Positions 29,822 to 39,349 are shown, numbered from the stretch's first letter. The stretch: DNA of 64,000 nucleotides from DAOUET01 sp034430155 (GCA_034430155.1 DAOUET010000037.1:12472-76471), one strand, 5' to 3'. Notes: generated from the letters alone by a model not told the origin. Program-made: numbers and translations.

Positions 29822-30856
29822 TCATTTCGAATCAATCCCGTTGTTTCCCCTATAGAACTTTGGTGCTCCATCCCTTAATCGCCGGTATAAATGCCCGAGC
29901 GATTCGCCTTCCCTCACCAACGCAATTGCCCCAAAAACTCCCGTCACCCCGATATTCAGGAGATGGCTGGCCAAAGCATACGCCAAGCCAATCGAGGTTG
30001 AGACCCCAAATAGTGAAAGCGCTCCTACCCAGGCCGCTTCAACCACCCCTATATAAGCAGGAGAGGAGGGGATCGCCACACCCAAGGCTACTATACCCTG
30101 GCCAAACAGAGCCCACAAGAATCTGGCATCTGGTAAGAAAGCTAACAATAGCAGATATTGAGCGCCCAGGGCGAGGCTCCAGGTGACCAGCATCCATATT
30201 AACACCATGAGAAAGCGTCTTACCTGCATCAAAGCAGCCAGGCCAGAGGTAAAAGATCGTAGTTGTTGCTGCCCCATGCGCTGTAAATACGGCCAACGAG
30301 CGCTAAATCTATCGATTTTCTCCAAAACCCAATCCTGGTAACGTGCCAGTAAGTGTAATGCAGCCAGGCCGGCCAGAACCAGAACCACCACACCTAACGC
30401 GATCGGGCGTGCCTGTGGCCCTCCAAAGGCGTAAGGCAGGCTGTATAAAACCATGCCCGCTACCAGAGCCAGATCAAAAGCCCGCTCGATCAGGATCGTG
30501 GGGAATACCCGCCAAAAACCCAACCCCTTCCTGCCCATCAGAAAAGCCCGGCCAAATTCTCCTAACCGGAACGGCAAAATATTGTTCATCAGATATCCCG
30601 CGTTTAATATCAAGAACACCCGGCTGGTGGAGACCTCTTCCTGTAAAAGAGTTCGCCAGGCCATAGCCCGGGCGACCAACCCTAGCACATACAGGATGAA
30701 AACTGGGAAGAGAAAACCGTAATGAACCTGCTGCAAAATCTTGGCGACATCCTGTAAATTAACAAAATAGAGCAGGATCGCCACTGCAACCAAGCTTACT
30801 ACCAGACCTGGCAGATAACGCCAGACTTCCTTTCGATGCGTCCTTTGCGTGGCGAT
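29822..30856 (-). CDS. LPG-synthase-TM / AglD-like membrane protein (UPF0104), probable non-AUG start
   Basis: Polytopic protein of the lysylphosphatidylglycerol-synthase TM family, which includes flippase-like partners of glycosylation pathways. It has about eight TM segments and the family motif NNILPFRLGEFGRA. The longest conventional frame starts at TTG 30793, but that cuts the first TM segment in half. The frame stays open upstream to a TAG at 30869-30871 and adds KEVWRYLPGLVVSL, completing a 21-residue TM. The only initiation site there is an ATC at 30856 (AGGAG 9 nt upstream) or an ATT at 30862. I extend the gene to ATC 30856 (344 aa). It would start 1 nt after the lepA stop. Confidence 0.8.
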   Translation of the reverse strand: MATQRTHRKEVWRYLPGLVVSLVAVAILLYFVNLQDVAKILQQVHYGFLFPVFILYVLGLVARAMAWRTLLQEEVSTSRVFLILNAGYLMNNILPFRLGEFGRAFLMGRKGLGFWRVFPTILIERAFDLALVAGMVLYSLPYAFGGPQARPIALGVVVLVLAGLAALHLLARYQDWVLEKIDRFSARWPYLQRMGQQQLRSFTSGLAALMQVRRFLMVLIWMLVTWSLALGAQYLLLLAFLPDARFLWALFGQGIVALGVAIPSSPAYIGVVEAAWVGALSLFGVSTSIGLAYALASHLLNIGVTGVFGAIALVREGESLGHLYRRLRDGAPKFYRGNNGIDSK

Positions 30857-30857
30857 T

Positions 30858-32657
30858 TTAATCCTCTCCTATTCGCAAAACCGCCAGGAACGCTTCCTGC
30901 GGAATTTCCACGTTACCCACCATCTTCATACGCTTCTTACCGCGTTTTTGCTTTTCTAACAATTTTCGCTTGCGGGTCACATCCCCCCCATAACACTTCG
31001 CCAAGACGTCCTTCCGCAACGCTTTGACATTCGCCCGTGAGATAACCCTACCCGCAGCATAAGCCTGAATTGGAACAACAAACAACTGGCGTGGAATCAA
31101 TTCCTTGAGCTTTGAGATCACCGCTTGGCCTTTATGATAAGCGTCCTCCCGGTGTACGATGGTCGCCAGGGCATCTACTGGCTCTTGGTTCACCAAAATT
31201 TCCAGTTTAACCAGATCTTCAGCACGATATTCTATAAACTGGTAATCCAACGATGCGTAACCCCTGGTTCGAGACTTGAGCTGGTCGAAGAAATCGATGA
31301 TAATCTCAGCCAGTGGAATCTGGAAAGTCAGTTGCACCCGGCTTGGGGTAGGATAATCTTGACTGATAAACGTGCCTCGGCGGTTAGTCACCAACTCCAT
31401 CACCGGACCGTAATAATCTGTCGGTGTGAATATTTCGATCTTCATCCACGGTTCGCGGATTTCAGCAATCTCACCTTCATCGGGAAGGTCTGCCGGCGAA
31501 TCGATCCGCAAGGCTTGCCCGCTGCGCATGACGATCTCGTACTCAACCGAGGGAGCGGTCATGATGATATCCAGGTCATATTCCCGCTCTAAGCGCTCCT
31601 GGATAATTTCCATGTGAAACATACCCAGGAAACCGCAGCGAAAACCGAAATTAAGGGCTTGTGACGTCTCCGGTTCATAATCCAGCGAGGCGTCGTTTAG
31701 TTGGAGTTTCTCCAGCGAATCTTTCAGGTCCGCATAATCCTCACCCTCTACCGGATAAATACCTGCAAACACCATTGGCTTGGCTTTACGATAACCTGGC
31801 AGCGGTTCCGGGGCAGGGTTGAACGCATGCGTCAGGGTATCACCCACCCGGCATTCTCGCACTGTCTTTAATCCCGTGGCCACATAACCCACTTCCCCGG
31901 CTTTCAACCTCAGGTTGGGGCGTAGGTCTGGACCAAATATGCCTATTTCAACCGGTTTGAAATTCACTCGACTAGCCATAACCCTTAATGAATCAATGGG
32001 TGTAATGCTTCCGTCAACCAACCGTACATAAGCAACCACACCTTTGTATGAGTCATAATGCGAATCGAAAATTAGCGCCTTCAACGGCGCTTCCTGGTCC
32101 CCTCTGGGCGCTGGGATCTGTCCCACAATCGCCTCTAAAACCGCCCGGACATTAATCCCCTCTTTAGCTGAAATACGCAAGATATCTTTCGCCGGTATAC
32201 CCAACAAATTGCTGATTTCTTCAGCTACCTCATCCGGTTGAGCAGCTGGCAAATCGATTTTATTGATCACCGGGATAATTTCCAAATCAGCTTCTAAAGC
32301 CATGTAGAGATTGGCGAGCGTCTGCGCCTCAACTCCCTGGCTGGCATCCACCACCAACAATGCCCCCTCACAGGCATCTAATGCGCGTGATACTTCATAA
32401 CCGAAATCAACATGCCCGGGAGTATCGATCAGATTTAGTTCGTAAACACGCCCATTGTAAGCCTGGTAGTTCATCCTGACCGCAGATGCCTTGATGGTTA
32501 CACCTTTCTCTCGCTCCAACTCCATATCATCCAAAACTTGCTCGGTCATATCGCGATCAGAGATCGTGCCTGTCAACTGCAACAAACGGTCAGCCAGGGT
32601 GGATTTTCCATGGTTGATATGCGCAATAATGCAAAAATTACGAATCTGTCCTGTCAT
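30858..32657 (-). CDS. lepA: Elongation factor 4 (LepA), ribosome back-translocase GTPase
   Basis: Translational GTPase of 599 residues, the usual length, with G domain, domain II, EF-G-like domains III and V, and the LepA C-terminal domain (RKRKLLEKQKRGKKRMK). G motifs: G1 AHINHGKST, G3 DTPGHVDFG, G4 INKIDLP. The G1 loop has Asn where EF4 proteins normally have Asp (AHIDHGKST); the codon is AAC, so it is not a misread start. It overlaps no gene, but the flippase gene begins immediately after its TAA. Confidence 0.97.
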   Translation of the reverse strand: MTGQIRNFCIIAHINHGKSTLADRLLQLTGTISDRDMTEQVLDDMELEREKGVTIKASAVRMNYQAYNGRVYELNLIDTPGHVDFGYEVSRALDACEGALLVVDASQGVEAQTLANLYMALEADLEIIPVINKIDLPAAQPDEVAEEISNLLGIPAKDILRISAKEGINVRAVLEAIVGQIPAPRGDQEAPLKALIFDSHYDSYKGVVAYVRLVDGSITPIDSLRVMASRVNFKPVEIGIFGPDLRPNLRLKAGEVGYVATGLKTVRECRVGDTLTHAFNPAPEPLPGYRKAKPMVFAGIYPVEGEDYADLKDSLEKLQLNDASLDYEPETSQALNFGFRCGFLGMFHMEIIQERLEREYDLDIIMTAPSVEYEIVMRSGQALRIDSPADLPDEGEIAEIREPWMKIEIFTPTDYYGPVMELVTNRRGTFISQDYPTPSRVQLTFQIPLAEIIIDFFDQLKSRTRGYASLDYQFIEYRAEDLVKLEILVNQEPVDALATIVHREDAYHKGQAVISKLKELIPRQLFVVPIQAYAAGRVISRANVKALRKDVLAKCYGGDVTRKRKLLEKQKRGKKRMKMVGNVEIPQEAFLAVLRIGED

Positions 32658-32729
32658 AACCGGGTTGAAGTATACTCGATTTCTTAATCACTCTCCCCCT
32701 CGCAGAACGAGGATGCAGCCAAACTCTTT

Positions 32730-33530
32730 TCACGAAATATGGCTATACTCCTCATTAAGAACTTTTTCAACCAACTCATCAAGGCGTGTAATTGATTTTC
32801 CCGGATATGAAAAGTAACCCAGGAACTCTATATTGCCCTTCGGACCTGTAAGCGGGGAGCGGATCAATCCCCGCAAATCGTAGCCCTCGGTTTGAGTGAA
32901 ATTTAACACATCTTCGAGCACCTGTCTGTGCACGGCAGGGTCGCGGATGACGCCTCGACTACGTGCGGCTTGTTGCCGTCCTATTTCAAACTGGGGTTTG
33001 ATTAACGCCACCACTTCCCCAACCTCAGGTGAAAACCAGCCGTGTACCACCGGCAGGATAATCTTCAATGAGATAAAGGAAGCGTCAATAGTTATCAGGC
33101 TTACTGGCTCAGGTAGAACTTCAAGATAACGAGCATTGCTGCCCTCCAGAACCACCACCCTCGGATTCTGGCGTAATTTCCAATGCAGGATACCCTGACC
33201 TACATCAATGGCGTACACTCGGCCAGCACCATGCTGCAACAGACAATCCGTAAACCCACCGGTCGAAGCGCCCACATCCGCACAAACCCTGTTTTGCACT
33301 TCCAGTTCAAATGCTTTCAATGCAGCTGCGAGTTTCTCGCCGCCACGCGACACAAAGCGTGGACCTTTATCAATATCGATCTGGGCATCACTGGGAACTG
33401 CCGTGCTGGGTTTTGGCACCACCTGCCCGTTTACCCGCACCTCACCGGCCATCACCAGTCGCTGCGCCTGCGCTCGGCTCTCCACCAGGCTACGCGCCAT
33501 CATCAAAACATCTATACGCACCTTACGCAT
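32730..33530 (-). CDS. tlyA: TlyA-family rRNA 2'-O-methyltransferase (S4 domain + FtsJ-like)
   Basis: 266 residues. An N-terminal S4 RNA-binding domain (about 1-60, with AGEVRVNGQVVPKPS) is followed by a Rossmann methyltransferase domain with the SAM-binding DVGASTGGFTDCLLQHGA motif (about 90-107) and ALIKPQFE near residue 177. TlyA enzymes methylate cytidine 2'-OH groups in 16S/23S rRNA and were earlier called hemolysin A. It lies upstream of lepA in the same orientation, 72 nt away. Confidence 0.93.
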   Translation of the reverse strand: MRKVRIDVLMMARSLVESRAQAQRLVMAGEVRVNGQVVPKPSTAVPSDAQIDIDKGPRFVSRGGEKLAAALKAFELEVQNRVCADVGASTGGFTDCLLQHGAGRVYAIDVGQGILHWKLRQNPRVVVLEGSNARYLEVLPEPVSLITIDASFISLKIILPVVHGWFSPEVGEVVALIKPQFEIGRQQAARSRGVIRDPAVHRQVLEDVLNFTQTEGYDLRGLIRSPLTGPKGNIEFLGYFSYPGKSITRLDELVEKVLNEEYSHIS

Positions 33531-33555
33531 GCCGGTATTGTAACATTACTGTTAA

Positions 33556-34584
33556 TCAGTCTTGAACGGCAATATCACGCGCCGCCAGTGAGAGAAAAAC
33601 GTCTTCCAGAGTCGCCTCGACGACTTCCAGACGGGTGACCGTTACCCCTTTTTGGCTCAGATCTGATTTGAAAGCTTTCTTTCCAACATCTAGGGTTGTG
33701 ATCGCTCGCAGGTGGTCACTGACCAGCCCGGCGCGCATCACTTTTGGATGACTTTGAAGCTGCTCCAATGCCGTAATTAAAGGGGAGTAGGTCTCAGGTT
33801 CCAAATTCTTATCCCTTTTGACTTTTTGGTAAGTCCCTTCAACCCGAGGCGCTTCTTCCTGCTTCAAATCGACATACACATCCCAAGCCAATCCTGGTAG
33901 TGCATGTTCCTTTAAGGCTGAGGGGGTATCCATCGCCAGTAGTTGACCACCCCTCATGATCCCTACCCGGCCACAATATTCTGCCTCGTCCATGTAATGA
34001 GTCGTTACAAAAGCCGTCACCCCTTCTTCGACCAACTCGTAAATCAAATCCCAGAATGCTCGTCGTGCTGTTGGATCTACTCCACTCGTTGGTTCATCCA
34101 GAAACAAGAGCTGTGGTCGGTGGATAATCGCAGTGCCCAGCGCCAGGCGCTGCTTGTATCCTGTAGATAGGTTGCTCACACGCTCATTTTCAAAATCGTG
34201 CAGACCAAGCAAATCAACCACCTCATCCAGTCGGCTTTGTCCCCTCACTCCATAGACCCCGGCATAAAATGCCAGATTTTCCCTTACAGTCAGATCATGA
34301 TATAGGGAAAATTTTTGAGACATGTATCCCACTCGCTCCCGCACCTGCTCGGCTTGGCGTACCACGTCAAAACCCAATACCTCAGCTTCCCCCTCAGAAG
34401 GTAAAAGCAATCCTAATAACATACGGATAGTAGTAGTCTTGCCCGATCCGTTCGGTCCCAAATATCCAACCACTTCTCCGGGCCTCACGCTGAAGGAAAC
34501 TTGATCTACTGCCATAAAATCCCCAAATTTCTTAGTTAAACCCTTTGCCAGGATCACATATTCATTCATGGCGCTACTTCTCAT
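33556..34584 (-). CDS. ABC-2-type exporter ATPase (second ATPase of the operon)
   Basis: ATP-binding subunit of 342 residues. Walker A GPNGSGKTT, signature NLSTGYKQRL (Ser-Thr-Gly instead of SGG), Walker B LLFLDEPTSGVDP, and a C-terminal extension of about 110 residues with a DUF4162-like fold. Starts are ATG 34584 (overlapping the nucleotidyltransferase gene by 11 nt) or ATG 34569 just after its stop. Together with the ATPase at 35062-36030 it corresponds to the two halves of the fused YbhF-type ATPase. Confidence 0.92.
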   Translation of the reverse strand: MRSSAMNEYVILAKGLTKKFGDFMAVDQVSFSVRPGEVVGYLGPNGSGKTTTIRMLLGLLLPSEGEAEVLGFDVVRQAEQVRERVGYMSQKFSLYHDLTVRENLAFYAGVYGVRGQSRLDEVVDLLGLHDFENERVSNLSTGYKQRLALGTAIIHRPQLLFLDEPTSGVDPTARRAFWDLIYELVEEGVTAFVTTHYMDEAEYCGRVGIMRGGQLLAMDTPSALKEHALPGLAWDVYVDLKQEEAPRVEGTYQKVKRDKNLEPETYSPLITALEQLQSHPKVMRAGLVSDHLRAITTLDVGKKAFKSDLSQKGVTVTRLEVVEATLEDVFLSLAARDIAVQD

Positions 34585-35065
34585 ACCTCTTCAAAGCTTC
34601 TCTGATGGCCGCTGCTTTTTCCGCTCTACCCAGCCTTTCATAAGCCTGTGTTTCATATGCCAAATCCAAAACAGGCGCCTTTATCCCATGCCAGATTACC
34701 CATTGACGGTGCCCCCGAACATCAATCAGCTCTCCACAGCTGCCATCCGGTTGGCTGGGTTGAATGTCACCTATCAATTCCACCATTACGCCGTTGACTT
34801 CTATTACGGTGAAATAAGAGAGCATCACGTTCGTCTCTTTTAGATACGGTCTTTCTCGAATGTTAACCTCAAATCTTTCCAGGATCTGTTTCATCCCCAG
34901 CTTGTCGCTTTCCACCTCCAGATCGCCTACCGTAACATCAACGCCCTGTAGTCGTAAACCCGCGCTACCGGTCAGAACCCAATTGATATCTTTGGGCGAA
35001 ATGGTGTTGATAAACTGGCGTAAGGCTGCGCCGTGGGCTGATGGCAGTTCAAATACAGCCTTCAC
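34574..35065 (-). CDS. Small nucleotidyltransferase-fold protein embedded in the ABC exporter operon
   Basis: 163 residues, GTG start overlapping the preceding ATPase stop by 4 nt and its own stop overlapping the next ATPase start by 11 nt, so it is translationally coupled on both sides. Residues about 30-53 read WVLTGSAGLRLQG-DVTVGDLEVE, matching the pol-beta nucleotidyltransferase signature (G-S, spacer, D-x-[DE]). The third carboxylate may be in VMVELIGD (about 113-120). Similar minimal NTases occur in AbiEii/MNT families. It is not a normal exporter component. Function unknown; it could modify a substrate or a partner. Confidence 0.78.
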   Translation of the reverse strand: MKAVFELPSAHGAALRQFINTISPKDINWVLTGSAGLRLQGVDVTVGDLEVESDKLGMKQILERFEVNIRERPYLKETNVMLSYFTVIEVNGVMVELIGDIQPSQPDGSCGELIDVRGHRQWVIWHGIKAPVLDLAYETQAYERLGRAEKAAAIREALKRYEK

Positions 35066-36030
35066 GATTTTCTCTCCAGAAACAAGATGAAAACATCTTC
35101 CAGCTGGGGTGGGATGGGACGCATACGCTTGACTTCACCTCCTTTTGCACGTATTTGTTTTTGCAAGCGATCTATTACTTTTTTCATTTTCCCCTCTCCG
35201 ACCCGTAAATGGAGGCGATCGCCGAACATTTGAGCGTCCTCAACATCCTTATCAGCTTTCGATAAAGACCTGAGCAGGGGTAAAGGTTCCCCTTGAAGTT
35301 CTAAAATACGGCCTTCCAGGCGATCCCGTAAGCTCGCAGGTCGTCCCTCGATCAGTAACCGCCCACCTTGCATAAAGCCTACCCGTGAACAACGGGCGGC
35401 TTCATCCATGTATGGCGTGGTTACCAGAACGGCAGTGCCTCTGCCGTCCTCCTTTGCTGGAGCTACCAGACGGATGATTAATTGCCAGAAATCCTGGCGA
35501 GTCACCGGATCTACACCGGTAGTCGGTTCATCCAGCAGCAACACTGGTGGGCGGTGTACCAAAGCAGCTGCTAAGCCGAGTTTTTGTTTCATACCTCCCG
35601 AAAGATGCCCGGCTCGCCGAACGCTATACTCTGCTAACCCCACAAATTCAAGGATATCCAAGCAGCGTGGGCGCCACTCTGCAGCTTTGAGGCCACGCAC
35701 CTCTGCAAAAAAGCGAATATTCTCTATTACAGTCAGCTCTTCATAGAGCGAGAAACGCTGCGGAAGGTAACCGATTAGCGCTCGAGCTTGTTCAGTCTGG
35801 TGTAATAAATCCTGCGCACCGATTTTGATTGAAACGCCATCTTCTCTGCCCTCATCGGGCCTCAGCGCGCCGCACAACAAGCGCAATGTCGTCGTTTTTC
35901 CAGCGCCATCCGGTCCTACTAGCCCGTAGATTTCCCCGGCTGCCACGCTCATGCTGATACCATCAACCGCGGTGTTACCATCAAACGACTTGTATAAGTT
36001 GTGAGCCTCAATTAATCCAGCCATCGCCAT
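35062..36030 (-). CDS. ABC-2-type exporter ATPase (first ATPase of the operon)
   Basis: 322 residues with Walker A GPDGAGKTT, Q loop YLPQRFSLYEELTV, signature LSGGMKQKL, Walker B VLLLDEPTTGVDP and a switch His replaced by a Thr-rich VLVTTPYMDEA stretch (TTPY where TTHY is common). The C-terminal domain of about 90 residues resembles DUF4162. It pairs with the permease at 37560-38693 and the adaptor at 36063-37532. Confidence 0.92.
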   Translation of the reverse strand: MAMAGLIEAHNLYKSFDGNTAVDGISMSVAAGEIYGLVGPDGAGKTTTLRLLCGALRPDEGREDGVSIKIGAQDLLHQTEQARALIGYLPQRFSLYEELTVIENIRFFAEVRGLKAAEWRPRCLDILEFVGLAEYSVRRAGHLSGGMKQKLGLAAALVHRPPVLLLDEPTTGVDPVTRQDFWQLIIRLVAPAKEDGRGTAVLVTTPYMDEAARCSRVGFMQGGRLLIEGRPASLRDRLEGRILELQGEPLPLLRSLSKADKDVEDAQMFGDRLHLRVGEGKMKKVIDRLQKQIRAKGGEVKRMRPIPPQLEDVFILFLERKS

Positions 36031-36062
36031 AAGACCAAGTAATCTACAATCTAACTTTCAGC

Positions 36063-37532
36063 TTAATTCCCAAACTTCACGTCGCTCGGCATGCCCGGTT
36101 TGAGCTTTCCTTGAGGATCGCTTACTGTCAGCTCAATGGCGAAAACCGTTGTCTTGCGACCTTCTTCGGTTTGCACGTTGCGAGGCGTAAATTCAGCCCT
36201 ATCAGCGATGCCTGTCACCAGGGCTTTGAAACTCTCACCAGGGAAGGAATCGACCATTACATCCGCCTCATCACCCAAACTTATCTTTCCGTACCGATCC
36301 TCGGGCAGATAGACCGTGATCGTTAGTTGCGCCAGTTCTCCAATTGTCAAAGCGGTCGCTCCCGGTTGGACTACCTCGCCCGGTTCAATATTGCGAGTGA
36401 TCACAATGCCGGATACCGCTGAGTGAACCAACAGCTTTGCCAGCTGCACGTCGATCAAATCCAACTCTGCCTGAGCCTGCGCTAAGGCTGAATTTGCCTG
36501 AGCCAGTTTCGATTGCGCACCTTTTATCCCTGCTTCAGCTTGAGTCACAGCAGCTTGCGCCTGCGAAACCGAGGCTTCAGCTTGTCTGACGGCTATTTCG
36601 GCGGCTTGAACTTGCAAAGAGTCTTCGCCTGTCAATAATGCATTCAGGTGGTCTCGGGCAGTATCATAACGTTCCTGGGCAATAGAGAGGCGCGCCCGCG
36701 CGCCTAAGACATCATTTGCAGCTGTCTCAGAAAGCAGGTTGTCATAGGCGCTTTGGGCGGCATCCAATTCGCTTCTGGCGGACTCATAAACACTTTGGGC
36801 AAAATCTTCCAGCGCTTTATCTTTTTGATTCTTGGCTCGATCAAGCACATCTTGAGCCACCTGGAATGCAGTTTGCGCTTCAGCCAATCGTTTCTCCGTT
36901 GCCTGTAAATCCGAATAACTCGCTTTTTGCAGGGTTGCATCCAAATTTGCTTCTTCCGCCTCAAGTGCCTGCTTGGTAATTTCTACTTCGCTTTTGGCTG
37001 CGTTGATTTCTTCGCTCTTATCAAAATACCATTCAGGCAGTTTGAATTCTTCAGGCACCTGCTGGTCCCAGGCTGCCTCCCGGATCGGTTGTTCTGCGCG
37101 ACGTGCGGCGTCGATAGCCATCTGGTGTTGCAGGCGAGCTGATTCTGCCGCGATCTGGACTGTCTGCAGGGTGGCTTGACTCGCGCTCAATCCCGCCCGT
37201 ACTATCTCCAGGTTGGCTTGGGCGCTATCCAATCCATCTCGAGATGCTTGGAGGGCTGCTTCTGCCCGCTTTCGTTGCGCTTGCAATAGCGCATCATCAA
37301 GACGGAAGAGCAGGTCTCCACTGGCAACTTCATCACCTTTCTCGACCAGCACCTCAATCACTCGCCCCGCCAATTCAGGCGAAACAACCACCTCCACCGC
37401 TTCCACCGTGCCCGAAGCCTGCAATTGTGTCTCTGCTGCTGTATTGCGGCTCTGGATGAAGTACCAGACACCCACGATTGTTGCAATTAGAATTACCAAT
37501 AGGGGAATTAATAGGCGTCCAAATTTTCGCAT
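36063..37532 (-). CDS. HlyD/YbhG-type periplasmic-adaptor (membrane fusion) protein
   Basis: 489 residues. One N-terminal TM (about 7-27), a split biotinyl-lipoyl domain (SPELAGRVIEVLVEKGDEV and VHSAVSGIVITRNIEPGEVV), a long alanine/glutamine-rich coiled-coil hairpin of about 270 residues between the halves, and a C-terminal beta-barrel (PEDRYGKISLGDEADV). It links an ABC exporter to the cell exterior. A single-membrane Chloroflexota cell would use it without a TolC partner, and none is nearby. GAGGA lies 8 nt upstream of the ATG. Confidence 0.93.
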   Translation of the reverse strand: MRKFGRLLIPLLVILIATIVGVWYFIQSRNTAAETQLQASGTVEAVEVVVSPELAGRVIEVLVEKGDEVASGDLLFRLDDALLQAQRKRAEAALQASRDGLDSAQANLEIVRAGLSASQATLQTVQIAAESARLQHQMAIDAARRAEQPIREAAWDQQVPEEFKLPEWYFDKSEEINAAKSEVEITKQALEAEEANLDATLQKASYSDLQATEKRLAEAQTAFQVAQDVLDRAKNQKDKALEDFAQSVYESARSELDAAQSAYDNLLSETAANDVLGARARLSIAQERYDTARDHLNALLTGEDSLQVQAAEIAVRQAEASVSQAQAAVTQAEAGIKGAQSKLAQANSALAQAQAELDLIDVQLAKLLVHSAVSGIVITRNIEPGEVVQPGATALTIGELAQLTITVYLPEDRYGKISLGDEADVMVDSFPGESFKALVTGIADRAEFTPRNVQTEEGRKTTVFAIELTVSDPQGKLKPGMPSDVKFGN

Positions 37533-37559
37533 GATGTTAATCCTCTAGTTGCAAAAGTG

Positions 37560-38693
37560 CTAATCTAAGCGTTTGCGAAACCTCATCGATGCTGCTGTCA
37601 TAATGAGGATACCGAAAACAACCAGCGCTATCACCTCTTCTGTCAACGAAGCGATTCCTACCCCTTTCAGCATTAGAGACCGGATGATTGCCAGGTAGTA
37701 GCGTAACGGGAAGATATAGGAGATCCACTGTAAGATTTTCGGCATGGCTTCCAATGGGAAGAAGAAACCCGATAAGAATATGCTAGGGAGCAAGGTCATC
37801 CAAACTGTCAACATCGCTTCTTGTTGGGTGTTAGCGATTGTAGAGGCCAGCAATCCGATCCCCAGGCTTGAAAGCAGGAACAAGCCTGATAACAACAGGA
37901 TCAACAGCAAGTCTCCTCTCACCGGTACTTTAAACCACCAGGAACCGATCATTAACACCTCTAAGGTGTTCAAAAAAGCTAAAATCACATAAGGCAATAT
38001 TTTGCCTAAAATCAATTCCCAAGGTCTGATTGGAGTGACGATCAGCTGCTCGATCGTACCCCGTTCCCTCTCGCGCACGATGGCTGATGCAGTTAAGATC
38101 GAAGTCAGTGCGTAAAGGATCATACCGATAACCCCCGGTATCATAAAATAGGCGCTCACCAGGTCGGGGTTGTACCACACCTGCGATCTTACTTCTAAGG
38201 GAGGTTGAATAGATGTCGATTGGCCGGACCGGTTTAGTTTTTTAGATAAAACTTGTGTGGCGTAATCTTGGCCGATTAATTGCGCAGCTGAAAGAGAGGT
38301 TGAAGCCACTGTAGGATCACTTCCATCCAAGATGAACGCCACCTGCGCCGAACCGCTCTCTTGCAGTCGCTGGCTGTAGTCGGGTGGAATCACCAGCCCG
38401 GCACGCGCTTTACCGCCGTCTATCAACTCCCGTAAGGCTGCTTCAGAATCGGCATCATATGCCAAGGTGAAGTAATCAGCTGCCCGGTATGCATCCAGCA
38501 AAGCTCTCGCTGCTGGCCCCCGGTCTTGATCGAAGACCGCTAAAGGCACATTGCGCACATCGTTTGTGGCTGCATACCCAAGTAAAAAGAGTTGCATCAC
38601 GGGTATCACCAACACCAGTATCAATGTGCGCGGGTCTCTCAAAATCTGTATAAACTCTTTCCGTATAAGAGAACTTAATCGAGAGTTGAACAT
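37560..38693 (-). CDS. ABC-2-type exporter permease
   Basis: 377 residues in the YbhR/YhhJ topology: one N-terminal TM (about 25-45, LILVLVIPVMQLFLLGYAATND), an extracytoplasmic domain of about 130 residues, then five C-terminal TM segments with the ABC-2 motif SAIVRERERGTIEQLIVTP. Only one permease gene is present, so it probably acts as a homodimer. Its start overlaps the tetR end by 19 nt, placing it under the tetR promoter. Confidence 0.93.
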   Translation of the reverse strand: MFNSRLSSLIRKEFIQILRDPRTLILVLVIPVMQLFLLGYAATNDVRNVPLAVFDQDRGPAARALLDAYRAADYFTLAYDADSEAALRELIDGGKARAGLVIPPDYSQRLQESGSAQVAFILDGSDPTVASTSLSAAQLIGQDYATQVLSKKLNRSGQSTSIQPPLEVRSQVWYNPDLVSAYFMIPGVIGMILYALTSILTASAIVRERERGTIEQLIVTPIRPWELILGKILPYVILAFLNTLEVLMIGSWWFKVPVRGDLLLILLLSGLFLLSSLGIGLLASTIANTQQEAMLTVWMTLLPSIFLSGFFFPLEAMPKILQWISYIFPLRYYLAIIRSLMLKGVGIASLTEEVIALVVFGILIMTAASMRFRKRLD

Positions 38694-39322
38694 GACGGAT
38701 CCATTCTTTCGCCTCTTGGGTTGGGCTTCAGGACAATGCCATACAAAAAGATATCCACAAAGTGATAGAGGGCGTTTTCCCGCAACTGTGAGGGAACTTG
38801 CTCGCCTATAAGAACCTCTGTGACGTAATAGGAAAAGAAAAGGCCGATAAATGCGCGAATGACCATTGGAATGGGAATTGAGCGCAAATTCTCTTTCTTA
38901 CCAGCAATCATGTTGACTAGGTTCATGAATTGAGGGTACAAGGTTTTGAATAAAAGGGGGATATGGGTGCTTTTAAACTCGACAATCTCCACGAACATCA
39001 GGTTGAGAAAATCAGGACGCTGGTCGAGGGATGCGATCATGGTTTCCGCAGCATCTCGCACGAAAGCCTCCACATTCTTCCCCTGTGCGTTTTTTAGCGC
39101 TGGTAATATCAGGCGATAAGGATGGTACGCTTCTAAAACAGCTACAAAGATGTCTTCTTTACTTGCAAAGTGATTATATAAACCTCCCACAACAATGCCG
39201 CTACCGTGAGCGATTTGACGCATTGAAGTGCCATGGTAGCCATGCTCAACGAAAAGTTGACAAGCAGCTTTGAGAATATCGTCTCGCCTGCTTTTGCTTG
39301 GAAAAATCAAATCGTTGGCCAT
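38675..39322 (-). CDS. TetR/AcrR-family transcriptional regulator of the exporter operon
   Basis: 215 residues from ATG 39322 (a TTG three codons upstream is an alternative). The N-terminal HTH (about 15-60) reads RRDDILKAACQLFVEHGYHG, then MRQIAHGSGIVVGGLYNHF. The C-terminal ligand/dimer domain is typical in size. It is the first gene of the exporter operon and reads away from a consensus promoter whose start site is covered by an 18-bp palindrome, so it very likely represses itself and the exporter. Confidence 0.93.
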   Translation of the reverse strand: MANDLIFPSKSRRDDILKAACQLFVEHGYHGTSMRQIAHGSGIVVGGLYNHFASKEDIFVAVLEAYHPYRLILPALKNAQGKNVEAFVRDAAETMIASLDQRPDFLNLMFVEIVEFKSTHIPLLFKTLYPQFMNLVNMIAGKKENLRSIPIPMVIRAFIGLFFSYYVTEVLIGEQVPSQLRENALYHFVDIFLYGIVLKPNPRGERMDPSCSTLD

Positions 39323-39349
39323 AGATATCAATCGAGATGAACATAGGAG

